From contig JBFMBP010000053.1 of assembly GCA_040755155.1 (NCBI GenBank), positions 1-64,000 on the forward strand: a DNA stretch of 64,000 nucleotides. The letters are read 5' to 3'. A program made the position numbers and the translations under genes. This DNA comes from Candidatus Omnitrophota bacterium (GTDB taxonomy: Bacteria > Hinthialibacterota > Hinthialibacteria > Hinthialibacterales > Hinthialibacteraceae). Of this stretch, positions 1 through 8,264 are shown in pieces (position 1 is the first letter of the stretch; every line of letters begins with the position of its first letter). The notes below the pieces were generated by a model that was not told the DNA's origin, searched no databases, and saw only the letters and a list, made by a program, of their open reading frames with translations.

Positions 1-127
<127 letters not shown>

Positions 128-158
128 ATCGATCCCTTTCTGTCGGATAAAGAATCCA

Positions 159-231
<73 letters not shown>

Positions 232-255
232 GTAAAGAGGAAGAATTAGCATGTA

Positions 256-284
256 ATAATAGGTACGCCCTGCAGGACTGTCAA
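256..284 (-). promoter_or_regulatory. Sigma70-type promoter for tRNA-Thr/tuf
   Basis: On the reverse strand there is TTGACA (284-279), a 17-base spacer, and TATTAT (261-256). This is a near-consensus housekeeping promoter about 25 bases upstream of the tRNA 5' end, as expected for a tRNA-tuf transcript. Confidence 0.8.
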
Positions 285-364
285 GGAATAATAAAGGAAA
301 TTAAAAGGGTTTCTTTCCTTTCCTCATATACTTTTCCGCCGTTCGGGAATATCTCTTTTGGGCG

Positions 365-988
365 TTAATGCGGCTTCTTTTCCAATTCCTTGATTAGTTT
401 ATAGATTCCTTCGCGGATGAGAGGGATGCGGGGCGCGATTTCGTATTCGAGAATATCTGAGAGTTCCAAAAAGCGCTGCTCTTGCACTAGGTCGGATATT
501 TCGTCGAGATATTTATGCATTTCTTCGTTGATCTCCAGAAATGAGCGGTTATCCACCATAATCTCATGGAAATCCAAACCCGTGACGGTTACGGCGTTTT
601 GCAGACCTTTGTACAGTTCCGCCCAAGTAGTAGTAACGTTCTCCAATAGGCGCATTCCCTCTTGTTCGTTGCGAGACTGGATTTTCGAGGAGGTTTCCAC
701 CAGGGCTTCCTGGATATGGTTCATATATCCGGCGATATCGTACAATACTTTATGCGCCAGTTTGCGCGGCTCTTCGGAAATAAGCCGAAGGTCTTCGCAA
801 TCGGCGACGGTGCGCTTCTCGATGGAGGGATCGTCCCATCCTCCCATCATTCGGCCATTTACGTAAATCTCGCTAATGACGCGATTGCGCGTTTGCAGTT
901 CTTTGGAAATTCTTTCGATGACCTCGCTCAATTGGGCGCTGTCCGTTTCCACAACTTCGACCGGTATTTTATCCACTAGAAGTTTCAT
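365..988 (-). CDS. Hypothetical protein, helical, unknown family
   Basis: A 207-residue protein starting MKLLVDKIPVEVV. The frame stays open upstream, but I chose the ATG at 988 because GGAAGAG lies 8 bases before it. The upstream extension would add a hydrophobic stretch (FLSAILALIRGGIKIVYSYF). The N-terminal ~65 residues look like a small alpha/beta domain (EIYVNGRMMGGWDD). The rest is amphipathic helix with many Glu and Leu and no Cys cluster or catalytic motif. I do not recognise the family. It is transcribed toward the tRNA-Thr and away from the glycosyltransferase gene. A role in regulation or assembly would be guesswork. Confidence 0.7.
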   Translation of the reverse strand: MKLLVDKIPVEVVETDSAQLSEVIERISKELQTRNRVISEIYVNGRMMGGWDDPSIEKRTVADCEDLRLISEEPRKLAHKVLYDIAGYMNHIQEALVETSSKIQSRNEQEGMRLLENVTTTWAELYKGLQNAVTVTGLDFHEIMVDNRSFLEINEEMHKYLDEISDLVQEQRFLELSDILEYEIAPRIPLIREGIYKLIKELEKKPH

Positions 989-1226
989 GAACTCGGCTCT
1001 TCCAGAAAAATAAGAGTAGACGATTTTTATCCCGCCTCTTATTAACGCTAAAATTGCCGATAAAAACAAGAGGACTCGCCCCCTTTGAGTCTCTTCGGCT
1101 GTTGACGGGCTATAGGAAGAGGAATTAAATGCGGTGGCGGCTTATAGGATTGGCGCAATTCAACTCACAGCGTCGAAAAGGAACGCCGTATATCCGAATT
1201 GCAATTTGTCGAGGAGAATCCGATTA

Positions 1227-2219
1227 TTGAAAATGATGAAAATCGATCCCGATCGAATCGGCCGGATTCTCCTAATCCGTTTATCCGCCTTAGGCGATTG
1301 CCTCGCGGCGATTCCCGTTTTTATGGCTTTGCGCAAACGATTTCCCCAAGCGCATCTTGCTTGGGCCGTTCAGGATAACTTCGCTCCTTTGATCGAAAAC
1401 CTGCCTGGCCTTGATGAACTCATCATTTTCCCTCGCCAGCATTGGCGGCGGACGCCGGTTATCCCTAAAATCAAGGAAGCGGCGCGCCTCGCCCGCCATT
1501 TGCGCCTGCGCCGCTTCCATGCCGTCGTGGATGTGCAATCTAATATGAAAAGCGCCAGCTTGGCGTTTCTCTCCCGCGCCCCCATCCGCATCGGCCATGG
1601 CCGGGAAGAAGCGAAGGAACTGAGCTCCTGGCTCAATAACGTTCTGGTTTCACCCTTGCCGGAAATGAGTCATATCGTTCGCCGCAATCTCCATCTCTTA
1701 AGCGTATTGGGCGTAGAGTCCTGTGAACCGGAATTTCTATTGCCCCCTGATCCCCTAAGTGAACGCCGCGTCCGCCATTGGCTTCGGGAGCGGGATATTG
1801 CGGAAGGAAATTACTTTCTGATAACGCCCTTTTGCGGACATCCCGCCAAAGAATGGCCGCCGCGTTATTTTACGCAGCTGGCGGAGGCGATCGTCCAGGT
1901 GGGCGGCAAAGTGGTTTTTCTTTGCGGTCCGAGCTTAGAAAAAAGGACGCTAGCTTTGATCCCCTCTTCCTGCGCCGGTTCCGTATTTTTAGGACCGCGA
2001 ACATCAATCCCCGAAATGGTCGAACTGATCCGTTTTTCGCGCTTGACGATCGGCGGCGATACGGGACCAGTCCAAATCGCTGGAGCGCTCGGCGTTGCGA
2101 CGCTCGCTCTTTTCGGTCCTACGTCCCCGGAACGCTCGCATCCGTGGGGCGACGCCCGCGTTGTCCGTTTGGAGGCGAACCCTTCCGCCGTGTTGAAAAA
2201 AATAGAAGATTGCATATGA
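1227..2219 (+). CDS. Family 9 glycosyltransferase (ADP-heptose:LPS heptosyltransferase-like)
   Basis: The N-terminus RILLIRLSALGDCLAAIPV is the GT9 nucleotide-sugar-transferase signature. The C-terminal half carries the donor-site region: FCGHPAKEWPPRYF, then RLTIGGDTGPVQIAGALGVATLALFGPTSPERSHPW. Both GT-B Rossmann halves are present and the length of about 330 residues fits the family. These enzymes add heptose-like sugars to the lipopolysaccharide core on the cytoplasmic face of the inner membrane. The start is uncertain. TTG at 1227 has GAGGAG 10 bases upstream. ATG at 1233 would be 16 bases from that site. The true acceptor and donor sugars cannot be read from sequence. Confidence 0.88.
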   Translation: MKMMKIDPDRIGRILLIRLSALGDCLAAIPVFMALRKRFPQAHLAWAVQDNFAPLIENLPGLDELIIFPRQHWRRTPVIPKIKEAARLARHLRLRRFHAVVDVQSNMKSASLAFLSRAPIRIGHGREEAKELSSWLNNVLVSPLPEMSHIVRRNLHLLSVLGVESCEPEFLLPPDPLSERRVRHWLRERDIAEGNYFLITPFCGHPAKEWPPRYFTQLAEAIVQVGGKVVFLCGPSLEKRTLALIPSSCAGSVFLGPRTSIPEMVELIRFSRLTIGGDTGPVQIAGALGVATLALFGPTSPERSHPWGDARVVRLEANPSAVLKKIEDCI

Positions 2220-2320
2220 TCGCGCTGAGAGGAATCTTGCCGGCGCCGGTAATGAATCTCTGGACTGGCGTTACGTCGGACGCCGTCCGGTAGTTTTAAG
2301 AGAAATAAATCCCTTTACGA

Positions 2321-2349
2321 TTTACTGAAAATCCATCGGCTTCTATACT
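2321..2349 (+). promoter_or_regulatory. Putative promoter of the ftsX-envC-ctpA cluster
   Basis: TTTACT at 2321-2326, a 17-base spacer and TATACT at 2344-2349, about 40 bases before the ftsX start. It fits a sigma70-type promoter for the cell-division/peptidase cluster. Confidence 0.5.
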
Positions 2350-2390
2350 ATGATAAATTACGAAAATGGCGGTTCGATTTTTTTAGCGAT

Positions 2391-3269
2391 ATGCGAAAAT
2401 TATCTTTTGTTAAACCCTTCATGACGCTTTACGTTGCGTTAGTCGTCGTCATTCCTTTCAGCGAAGCGCTCCGTTCTCTATGCCATCTTTGGATTTCTTC
2501 GGAATACGAATCCATGGAATTGGCGGATTCGCCCTTGCTCTTCGCCGCTCGCCTGGAAGCAGACTTGGAACCGGATCATTATAAAGAGATCGGCGATCGG
2601 ATTCAGGCGATCGATGGAATAGCGAGCGCTCAATTCGAAGAAGCTCCGATCCCGGAATGGGACGGCGAACCGGAGGATAAAGAACAATGGGAATCCATGT
2701 GGAAAGCCAGTCTTACTCCGATCCTTTACGCTACTTCCGAGCTGGTTTTGAATGAACCTGGCCGGATCGAAGAGATCGCCGGCCAGATCGGAAAAGTAAG
2801 CGGCGTGCAGGAAGTGCAATGGGATTCGGAAGGGATTTTTTCCCTCTCCGAAAAGACGAAGCGGTTGGAGCGGCTGCGAAGTTTCTTCAACGGTTTCTTC
2901 TTTATTTATATCGTCGCCGTTATTGCCGGGTTGTTGGCGGGATTCCCTCTGCCTTTGCGCCGTCAATACGCCATCCGGTTCGGAGCAGGCGGCGCCGGAT
3001 CGCAAGTGAATCCCGAAGGAATATGGCTTCGCTCCGTGATATTGCATGTTTTAACGTCTACGGCGGGTTATGCCGTCGTTTTTTCTTTGTCGTATTTGTT
3101 CTTTCCCCTGAAAGTTCAGGCGCAAGGGGTTCCGGATTTCACGTCCTTACTCCTTCAGGGCGCCATAGCAACAGGTGGATTGACGGGCGCCATCGTCTTG
3201 ATCGGCTGGTGGTTGAAGGCGGATGATATGGATATGGCGGCGCCGCCGATTCCGCCTGTTGCGCCATGA
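2391..3269 (+). CDS. ftsX: FtsX-like cell-division ABC permease
   Basis: A 292-residue membrane protein. There is one N-terminal transmembrane segment (about residues 10-28). A periplasmic domain of about 130 residues, rich in Glu and Asp, follows. Three further hydrophobic segments lie near 168-187, 213-236 and 252-275. This is the FtsX topology, with a large extracytoplasmic loop after TM1. FtsX works with the ATPase FtsE to switch on a periplasmic EnvC-type activator of septal amidases. The downstream envC-like gene overlaps its stop codon, which supports the call. There is no ftsE directly upstream. Sequence conservation is low, and the assignment leans on topology and neighbours. Confidence 0.72.
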   Translation: MRKLSFVKPFMTLYVALVVVIPFSEALRSLCHLWISSEYESMELADSPLLFAARLEADLEPDHYKEIGDRIQAIDGIASAQFEEAPIPEWDGEPEDKEQWESMWKASLTPILYATSELVLNEPGRIEEIAGQIGKVSGVQEVQWDSEGIFSLSEKTKRLERLRSFFNGFFFIYIVAVIAGLLAGFPLPLRRQYAIRFGAGGAGSQVNPEGIWLRSVILHVLTSTAGYAVVFSLSYLFFPLKVQAQGVPDFTSLLLQGAIATGGLTGAIVLIGWWLKADDMDMAAPPIPPVAP

Positions 3270-4576
3270 GGCCGCCTATGCGCTGCATCCCATTTGTTTT
3301 TGCAGTTTTTCTAGGATTCCTTCCTATCGTCCCGGCGCTGGCGCAAACGCCCAAAACCCACGATGACGCCCAGGCGCTCCGCAAACGGCTCGAAGAAGAG
3401 CGGCTGAAAATCCGAAGCCTCGAACAGAAAAAACGGACGCTGGAACAGACGATCGATTCGGAAAAACAAAGCCTGAAACGATATGACCGAATCTTGAGGG
3501 ATTATCAATACAATTTAAAGGAAGCGCAAAAAGTCATCGACGCCGCCGATTCCGAGGTCCAGCAAATTACGGAACGCAGTCAAACTTGGGAATCCTTCTA
3601 CCGGAAATGCGTCCGCGCCGCGTCCTCGCATTCTTTCCTATTAACGGCGGAGCCGTTTTCCCGCCGCCTCCAAAGAAATGCGATTCAGGAGGCGGGGGAA
3701 GATATCGCCCGCGCTCTTTTCCGAAATGTTCAAACCGAACAGCCGCGCTTGCAAGAACTGTTAACCGTCATTCAAGACAAAAGAGAATTGCAGGAACGCA
3801 TTCTTAACCGTTATATGCCCGTCGATCTCTCTGCGAAAGAGACCAAGGAACAAAGGATCGGCGAGAAAGTAGAGGAAGCGGAAAAAACGAATTCCGACTA
3901 CCAGGAACGCTTGCTCTCCATCGAGGAACTACAACGTCAACTGACGGCGTGGGAAGACCGCATCGCCGAAATCAATCGCAAGAGGATGTTGGAAGAGAAA
4001 AAAAAGCGGGAGGAACAAGCGCATCTCCTTGCTGAGCGGAAAAAACGGGAAGAACAGCAGCGGCTTTTGGCGCAACAACCGGCGAAGGTGAATCCCCAAA
4101 ATCCCGCCGAAAAGAAAATATCGGCTCCCAAAGAAAACGCGCCGCCTCCTGAATCTTCCCCCGCCGTCTCCAGTGGACGGCCATTCTCTCAGCAACAAGG
4201 GAATCTTCCTTGGCCCGCCAAGGGCGCGGTGATTCGTCCTTTCGGGGAATACGCCTATCCCCAATCCAATATCACGATGAAAAGCCCCGGCATCGATGTC
4301 CGCGTCCAGGCGGGAACTCCCATCAAAGCCGTGGCGGAAGGCGAGGTTCTTTACGCGGGAGACATTCCCGGCTTCGGTCAAACGGTCATCCTCGCTCATG
4401 AAGGAAATTATCTGACGGTTTACGGGCGCGTTGCCGAAACTGTCTCGGTCAATCAATCCGTCAGCGCCGGACAGGTCATCGGAAAAGCGATGGGAATGGA
4501 AAACCAAACGGACTATCATTTTGAAATCCGCCAAGGCAAGACAGCTTTGAATCCCCTTCAATGGTTAAGTAGATAA
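3266..4576 (+). CDS. envC: EnvC-like murein hydrolase activator (degenerate M23/LytM domain)
   Basis: 436 residues. A signal peptide (MRPPMRCIPFVFAVFLGF, cleavage after ALA near 26) is followed by a long Glu/Lys/Arg-rich coiled coil (about 30-270). A Pro-rich linker and a C-terminal LytM/M23 beta domain (about 310-430) come next. The zinc ligands look degraded. The usual His before GxD is missing (SPGIDVR), the YAH His is Arg (VYGRV), and only one His of the HxH pair remains (DYHFEIR). A degenerate LytM domain after a coiled coil is the EnvC design, which activates amidases instead of cutting peptidoglycan itself. The ATG overlaps the ftsX stop by four bases, so translation is likely coupled. 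Confidence 0.85.
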   Translation: MRPPMRCIPFVFAVFLGFLPIVPALAQTPKTHDDAQALRKRLEEERLKIRSLEQKKRTLEQTIDSEKQSLKRYDRILRDYQYNLKEAQKVIDAADSEVQQITERSQTWESFYRKCVRAASSHSFLLTAEPFSRRLQRNAIQEAGEDIARALFRNVQTEQPRLQELLTVIQDKRELQERILNRYMPVDLSAKETKEQRIGEKVEEAEKTNSDYQERLLSIEELQRQLTAWEDRIAEINRKRMLEEKKKREEQAHLLAERKKREEQQRLLAQQPAKVNPQNPAEKKISAPKENAPPPESSPAVSSGRPFSQQQGNLPWPAKGAVIRPFGEYAYPQSNITMKSPGIDVRVQAGTPIKAVAEGEVLYAGDIPGFGQTVILAHEGNYLTVYGRVAETVSVNQSVSAGQVIGKAMGMENQTDYHFEIRQGKTALNPLQWLSR

Positions 4577-4718
4577 GGATTTCGAAACGAGCATTGATTC
4601 CGCTCGTTTTCACGGTCATCATATAAAGGTCCCCCAAAGGGGCTGAACTGCGCCTTCATCTTATAAACTCATGTTGCGCAAGAAGGCCATTTTCCTGTGA
4701 ATTTGCTGTTTTCCCAAT

Positions 4719-4806
4719 CCCTCTCCAAGATGGGGAGAGGTTAGGTGAGGGCTGATAAGAATAAACTTAGCTTCCCTCACCCTGACCCTCTTCCATAGGG
4801 CGAGGG
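4719..4806. repeat. Imperfect inverted repeat (CCCTCTCC/GGGGAGAGG type)
   Basis: This lies in the 314-base gap between envC and ctpA. Two arms of about 33 bases (4719-4751 and 4774-4806) are imperfect reverse complements around an AT-rich centre. The left arm contains its own hairpin, CCCTCTCC...GGGGAGAGG. It resembles non-coding palindromic repeats or MITE-like elements that are common between genes. The rest of the gap shows nothing else I can name. Confidence 0.6.
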
Positions 4807-4890
4807 AAAGGAACTACGTAATATGAGTTATAAATATTGATTTCGAATATCGATGCGCCCGTCCGGCGATCATCCAAAAGGAGTTCCTTC

Positions 4891-6249
4891 ATGTCCGCTC
4901 CGGGAAACAAGCCTTTCGTTCTTTTATTTGCGCTACTCCTCTTGATCTTCCTTTCTCTCGGCATCGGCGTTCAGCGAAGCGTGCTGGCCCTGGACGATAT
5001 CGATGAAGAGTTGAAGCAGTTGGAAATCATTATCGACATTATGGGCATGATTCAAAAAGACTACGTCAATCCGGAGAAGACCAAAACCCAAGACCTTATC
5101 AACGGCGCTATCCACGGCATGGTCTCCAAACTCGACCGCTACAGCGTCTATATGGAAAAAGACGAAGCCAAGGAATTCAACGATCAGACGCAAGGCTCCT
5201 TTGGCGGATTGGGCATTCAATTCGACATCGTCGATGGATGGTTGACCGTCATCGCCCCCTTGCCGGGAACCCCGGCGGATAAAGCCGGCGTTATGAGCGG
5301 AGACCGGATTGTGGAGATCGAAGGCGAAAACACCCGCAACATCAACATCGATCAGGTTACGAAAAAATTGAAAGGCGAACCGGGAACAACGGTCCATATC
5401 GTCATAGCCCGCCGGGGCGAGTCCAAGTTGATCGAAAAAACCATAACGCGCGAAATTATTAATACCAACGCCGTGGAAAAAGAAGAAAAACGCATGTTGG
5501 ACGGTTCCATTGGCTACATTCGGCTGCGCGATTTCACTCGCGACGCCGCCGAAGAAGTGGAAAGCGCCATCCAGGAACTTCGGCTTCAGGGGATGAAAGG
5601 ACTGATTTTCGACTTGCGTTATAACGGCGGCGGTTTGCTCAATGTCGCCGTCAAGACCAGCGATCTATTCATCGAGCCGGGTAAAGTGATCATGTCCCAT
5701 AAAGACAACCGGGGCGTGGAAACGAAATACTACGCCGAGAAGAAGCCACTGGGCGATTTCCTCCTGGCGATATTGGTCAATGAGTATTCCGCCAGCGCTT
5801 CCGAGATCGTAGCAGGCTGCATTCAAGATCAAAAACGCGGCGTCATCGTTGGGCCTATCGGCCATAAAACATTGGGGAAAGGCTCCGTCCAAACGCTTTA
5901 CGACCTGAAGCAAGGCGCTTCCCTTAAACTTACTACTGCCAAGTATTACACTCCTTCGGGACGTTCTATTGAAGACGACCAAGGTCTCACGCCCGATGTT
6001 TTCGTCCAAATCACCGACAATCAAAGGGATGCTGTCCGCAAAGCGGGGAAAATCGGCTATCTTACGCCCGAATTGGTTGGTCAAAAGCCGAAAGAAGAAG
6101 CGCCGCATAAAGTGAGCGTCGAAGAAGCTTTCCAGCCTCCAAAAGAAACCAATGGAGAAGAGTCGATCTACGATATAGAACTCTACACTGCCTATCAGTG
6201 CTTGAAAGGAGCGGAGGTGCTTCTTTCCCTCGGCGCCGCGCAGAATTAA
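4891..6249 (+). CDS. ctpA: Carboxy-terminal processing serine protease (S41, CtpA/Prc family)
   Basis: A 452-residue exported protease. An N-terminal hydrophobic signal/anchor (about 8-30) precedes a helical segment (residues ~35-80). A PDZ domain follows (about 107-177, GIQFDIVDGWLTVIAP, GDRIVEI). The S41 core has the catalytic region SASASE (Ser near 302) and the Lys near 330 in LGKGSVQT, plus the strand motif LRYNGGGLLN. These Ser-Lys enzymes cut envelope proteins at their C-termini. I chose ATG 4891 because AAAAGGAG precedes it by 7 bases. An in-frame upstream start would lengthen the N-terminus before the signal. FtsX, EnvC-like and CtpA in a row is a recurrent bacterial gene order. Confidence 0.93.
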   Translation: MSAPGNKPFVLLFALLLLIFLSLGIGVQRSVLALDDIDEELKQLEIIIDIMGMIQKDYVNPEKTKTQDLINGAIHGMVSKLDRYSVYMEKDEAKEFNDQTQGSFGGLGIQFDIVDGWLTVIAPLPGTPADKAGVMSGDRIVEIEGENTRNINIDQVTKKLKGEPGTTVHIVIARRGESKLIEKTITREIINTNAVEKEEKRMLDGSIGYIRLRDFTRDAAEEVESAIQELRLQGMKGLIFDLRYNGGGLLNVAVKTSDLFIEPGKVIMSHKDNRGVETKYYAEKKPLGDFLLAILVNEYSASASEIVAGCIQDQKRGVIVGPIGHKTLGKGSVQTLYDLKQGASLKLTTAKYYTPSGRSIEDDQGLTPDVFVQITDNQRDAVRKAGKIGYLTPELVGQKPKEEAPHKVSVEEAFQPPKETNGEESIYDIELYTAYQCLKGAEVLLSLGAAQN

Positions 6250-6320
6250 TAATAATGTTACGCAGCCAATACTTTCATGCCATCGGCGGGGTGGCCAAGG
6301 GGGGTGGCGGGGTGGAAAAA

Positions 6321-6391
6321 GGGGTGGTAAGGGCAAGGTTGTTTTTGCCCTTGAAAGATCAATCAAAGGCAGACTATGTCTTGCCTTTGCC
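6321..6391. repeat. GGGTGG-type palindromic repeat
   Basis: A left arm starting GGGGTGGTAAGGGCAAGG and a right arm ending CTTGCCTTTGCCACCC are imperfect reverse complements. They are separated by a Gly-coding-like low-complexity spacer. A related sequence lies on the other strand at 39754-39789, and a fragment at about 7526-7546. It fills most of the ctpA-tsaD gap. Confidence 0.5.
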
Positions 6392-6437
6392 ACCCATCCA
6401 GATTCAGACATACAAACGAAAAGAATGCGTTTAACCA

Positions 6438-7427
6438 TTGCGAATCCTCGGAATTGAAACATCCTGCGACGATACGGGCGTTGCGATAACATCCGATGGC
6501 GTAAGAGTAGAAAGCAATCTCGTCTCTTCCCAGATCGAAATCCATCGCCCTTACGGCGGCGTGGTTCCGGAAATTGCGTCCCGCGCCCATATAGAAAACC
6601 TCTATCCTCTCGTCTCCCGCGTTTTGCATGAATGCGCCATTTCTCTGCAAGATATTGATGCCGTCGCTGTTACCTACGGCCCCGGCCTCGCGGGCTGCCT
6701 GCTTGTCGGCGTCTCGTTCGCCAAGGCGCTCGCCTACGCTCTGAAAAAACCGCTGATCGGCATCCATCATCATGAAGCCCATGTTTATACGACGGTTTTG
6801 GATCAGCCGCAGGAGCGCCAGCCTCCCTTTCCCCATCTTTCTCTTCTCGTCTCCGGCGGGCATACGGCGCTCTATCGCATCGACGGCTGGTCGCAATTGA
6901 CGTTATTGGGCGGAACCAAGGACGACGCCGCCGGAGAGGCTTTCGACAAGGCGGCCAAAGCGCTCGGCTTAGGGTATCCCGGCGGACCAGCGATTCAAAA
7001 ACGGGCGGACGGCTTCCAAGGCGAACGCATCGATTTCCCCCGGCCTATGCTCCATCAAGGGTATGAGTTCTCCTTCAGCGGCTTGAAAACTTCCGTCGTG
7101 AATTACATTCGCAATCGCCCGCCGGACGAAAAGGAAACTACCCGCATCGCCGCTTCTTTTCAGGAGGCGGTCGTCAATGTTTTGGTAACAAAAACCCTGC
7201 GCGCCGCAGAAGAATTGGGCTTGAAGCATATTTCGCTCGTAGGCGGCGTATCCGCCAATCAACCCTTGCGCAGCGAACTCACCCGCCGGGCGCAGAAGCA
7301 GGGCTGCATCATCTATCTTCCCGACAAGCGTTTTTCCATGGATAACGGCGCAATGGTGGCGGGATTGGCCTATCATACTCTCCGCGAAGGTAAAACTTCT
7401 GGTCTCGCACTAAACGCCGCGCCGTAA
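6438..7427 (+). CDS. tsaD: tRNA N6-adenosine threonylcarbamoyltransferase
   Basis: A 329-residue ASKHA-fold enzyme beginning with RILGIETSCDDTG, the TsaD signature. The metal-binding HxEAH motif is at residues 111-115 (HHEAH), and a conserved Asp lies near 302 in SMDNGAM. TsaD transfers the threonylcarbamoyl group to A37 of tRNAs reading ANN codons, acting with TsaB, TsaE and TsaC. The start appears to be TTG at 6438, since the conserved N-terminus begins there. No good Shine-Dalgarno site is evident. The length is normal for the family. Confidence 0.97.
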   Translation: MRILGIETSCDDTGVAITSDGVRVESNLVSSQIEIHRPYGGVVPEIASRAHIENLYPLVSRVLHECAISLQDIDAVAVTYGPGLAGCLLVGVSFAKALAYALKKPLIGIHHHEAHVYTTVLDQPQERQPPFPHLSLLVSGGHTALYRIDGWSQLTLLGGTKDDAAGEAFDKAAKALGLGYPGGPAIQKRADGFQGERIDFPRPMLHQGYEFSFSGLKTSVVNYIRNRPPDEKETTRIAASFQEAVVNVLVTKTLRAAEELGLKHISLVGGVSANQPLRSELTRRAQKQGCIIYLPDKRFSMDNGAMVAGLAYHTLREGKTSGLALNAAP

Positions 7428-7579
7428 ATTTCTATTGTCCATTCGGCTAGATTATTAAACTCAATTAACTTGCTTTTGGAGTTGATCTTTGCCCGCGAAT
7501 CGGAGGGATCGCAATAAGACGAATAAATCTTGCCTTTGCCACACCATTTATTTTCGGATTTGCGGGAAAAGATTCTATT

Positions 7580-7731
7580 GAGGCTCTTGCAAAATTAATA
7601 AAATCCGCTTTTAATTCTCCCCCCAAGTTTGGGGGGAGTTAGAGGGGGGTTGATTTATTAGACTTAAAACAACCCCCCTCCTGACCTCCCCCAGGCTTGG
7701 GGGAGGAATAATAGAGTTTTGCAAGAGGCTC
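7580..7731 (+). mobile_element. MITE-like element, family A, full copy 1
   Basis: A 152-base element bounded by terminal inverted repeats: GAGGCTCTTGCAAAA at the left, TTTTGCAAGAGGCTC at the right, one mismatch. Internal palindromes are built of runs of C and G (CCCCCCAAGTTTGGGGGG and relatives). It is flanked by TATT on both sides, a possible 4-base target duplication. A second full copy lies inverted at 63440-63594 and a shortened copy at 49256-49338. It has no coding capacity. It takes up most of the 422-base gap after tsaD. Confidence 0.78.
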
Positions 7732-7785
7732 TATTGATTTAATTTTTTCCTCATTCCTCATTCCTCACTCATCATTCATAGATAC

Positions 7786-7814
7786 TTGACATTGTCAACT
7801 ATTTCTATTATTCT
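7786..7814 (+). promoter_or_regulatory. Promoter with palindromic operator-like -35 region
   Basis: TTGACA (7786-7791), 17 bases, TATTCT (7809-7814), about 35 bases before the Fe-S carrier gene. The -35 box is half of a perfect 13-base palindrome, TTGACA-T-TGTCAA (7786-7798). A dimeric repressor such as the downstream MarR protein could bind there, but that is inference. Confidence 0.55.
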
Positions 7815-7849
7815 TAATGGTATCCAAAGCAAATTGAGGTAGGCGAAAC

Positions 7850-8173
7850 ATGATTCATTTAACGGAAAAAGCGGCGTCGGAAATTAAAAGCCTGATCGAG
7901 GCGCAGAATCTTCCCCAGGAAACGGGCTTGCGATTCGGCGTTCGCGGCGGCGGATGTTCGGGTTTGGGCTATTCGCTCAACTTCGATCTCGAAGCCAAAG
8001 ACAACGATATGACTTTCGACAGTTTCGGCGTGAAGATCGTGGTGGATACGAAAAGTTTTCTCTTTCTCAGCGGAACCACCTTGGATTATACCGATGGCGC
8101 GAACGGCGCTGGTTTCGTCTTTAAAAATCCCAATGAACAAGGATGCGGCTGCGGTTCTTCTTGCGGAGCGTAA
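7850..8173 (+). CDS. A-type iron-sulfur cluster carrier (IscA/ErpA/HesB family)
   Basis: A 107-residue protein of the HesB fold with the three conserved cysteines. Cys36 is in RGGGCSGLGY. Cys99 and Cys101 are in the C-terminal CGCG motif, and an extra Cys105 gives CGCGSSC. These proteins accept Fe-S clusters from scaffolds and pass them to apo-enzymes. The start follows AGGTAGGCG. A MarR-family gene with its own cysteine cluster follows after about 90 bases on the same strand, suggesting a redox- or Fe-S-responsive pair. Which A-type subfamily it belongs to is not clear. Confidence 0.93.
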   Translation: MIHLTEKAASEIKSLIEAQNLPQETGLRFGVRGGGCSGLGYSLNFDLEAKDNDMTFDSFGVKIVVDTKSFLFLSGTTLDYTDGANGAGFVFKNPNEQGCGCGSSCGA

Positions 8174-8264
8174 GAAATACTCCTTTTGAAATCCGATGCG
8201 ATTGGATTTCCCCTCTGTAGAGCGAACTCGCGGAACGCAAGACGGATGAGAGGTGAGGAATTCG

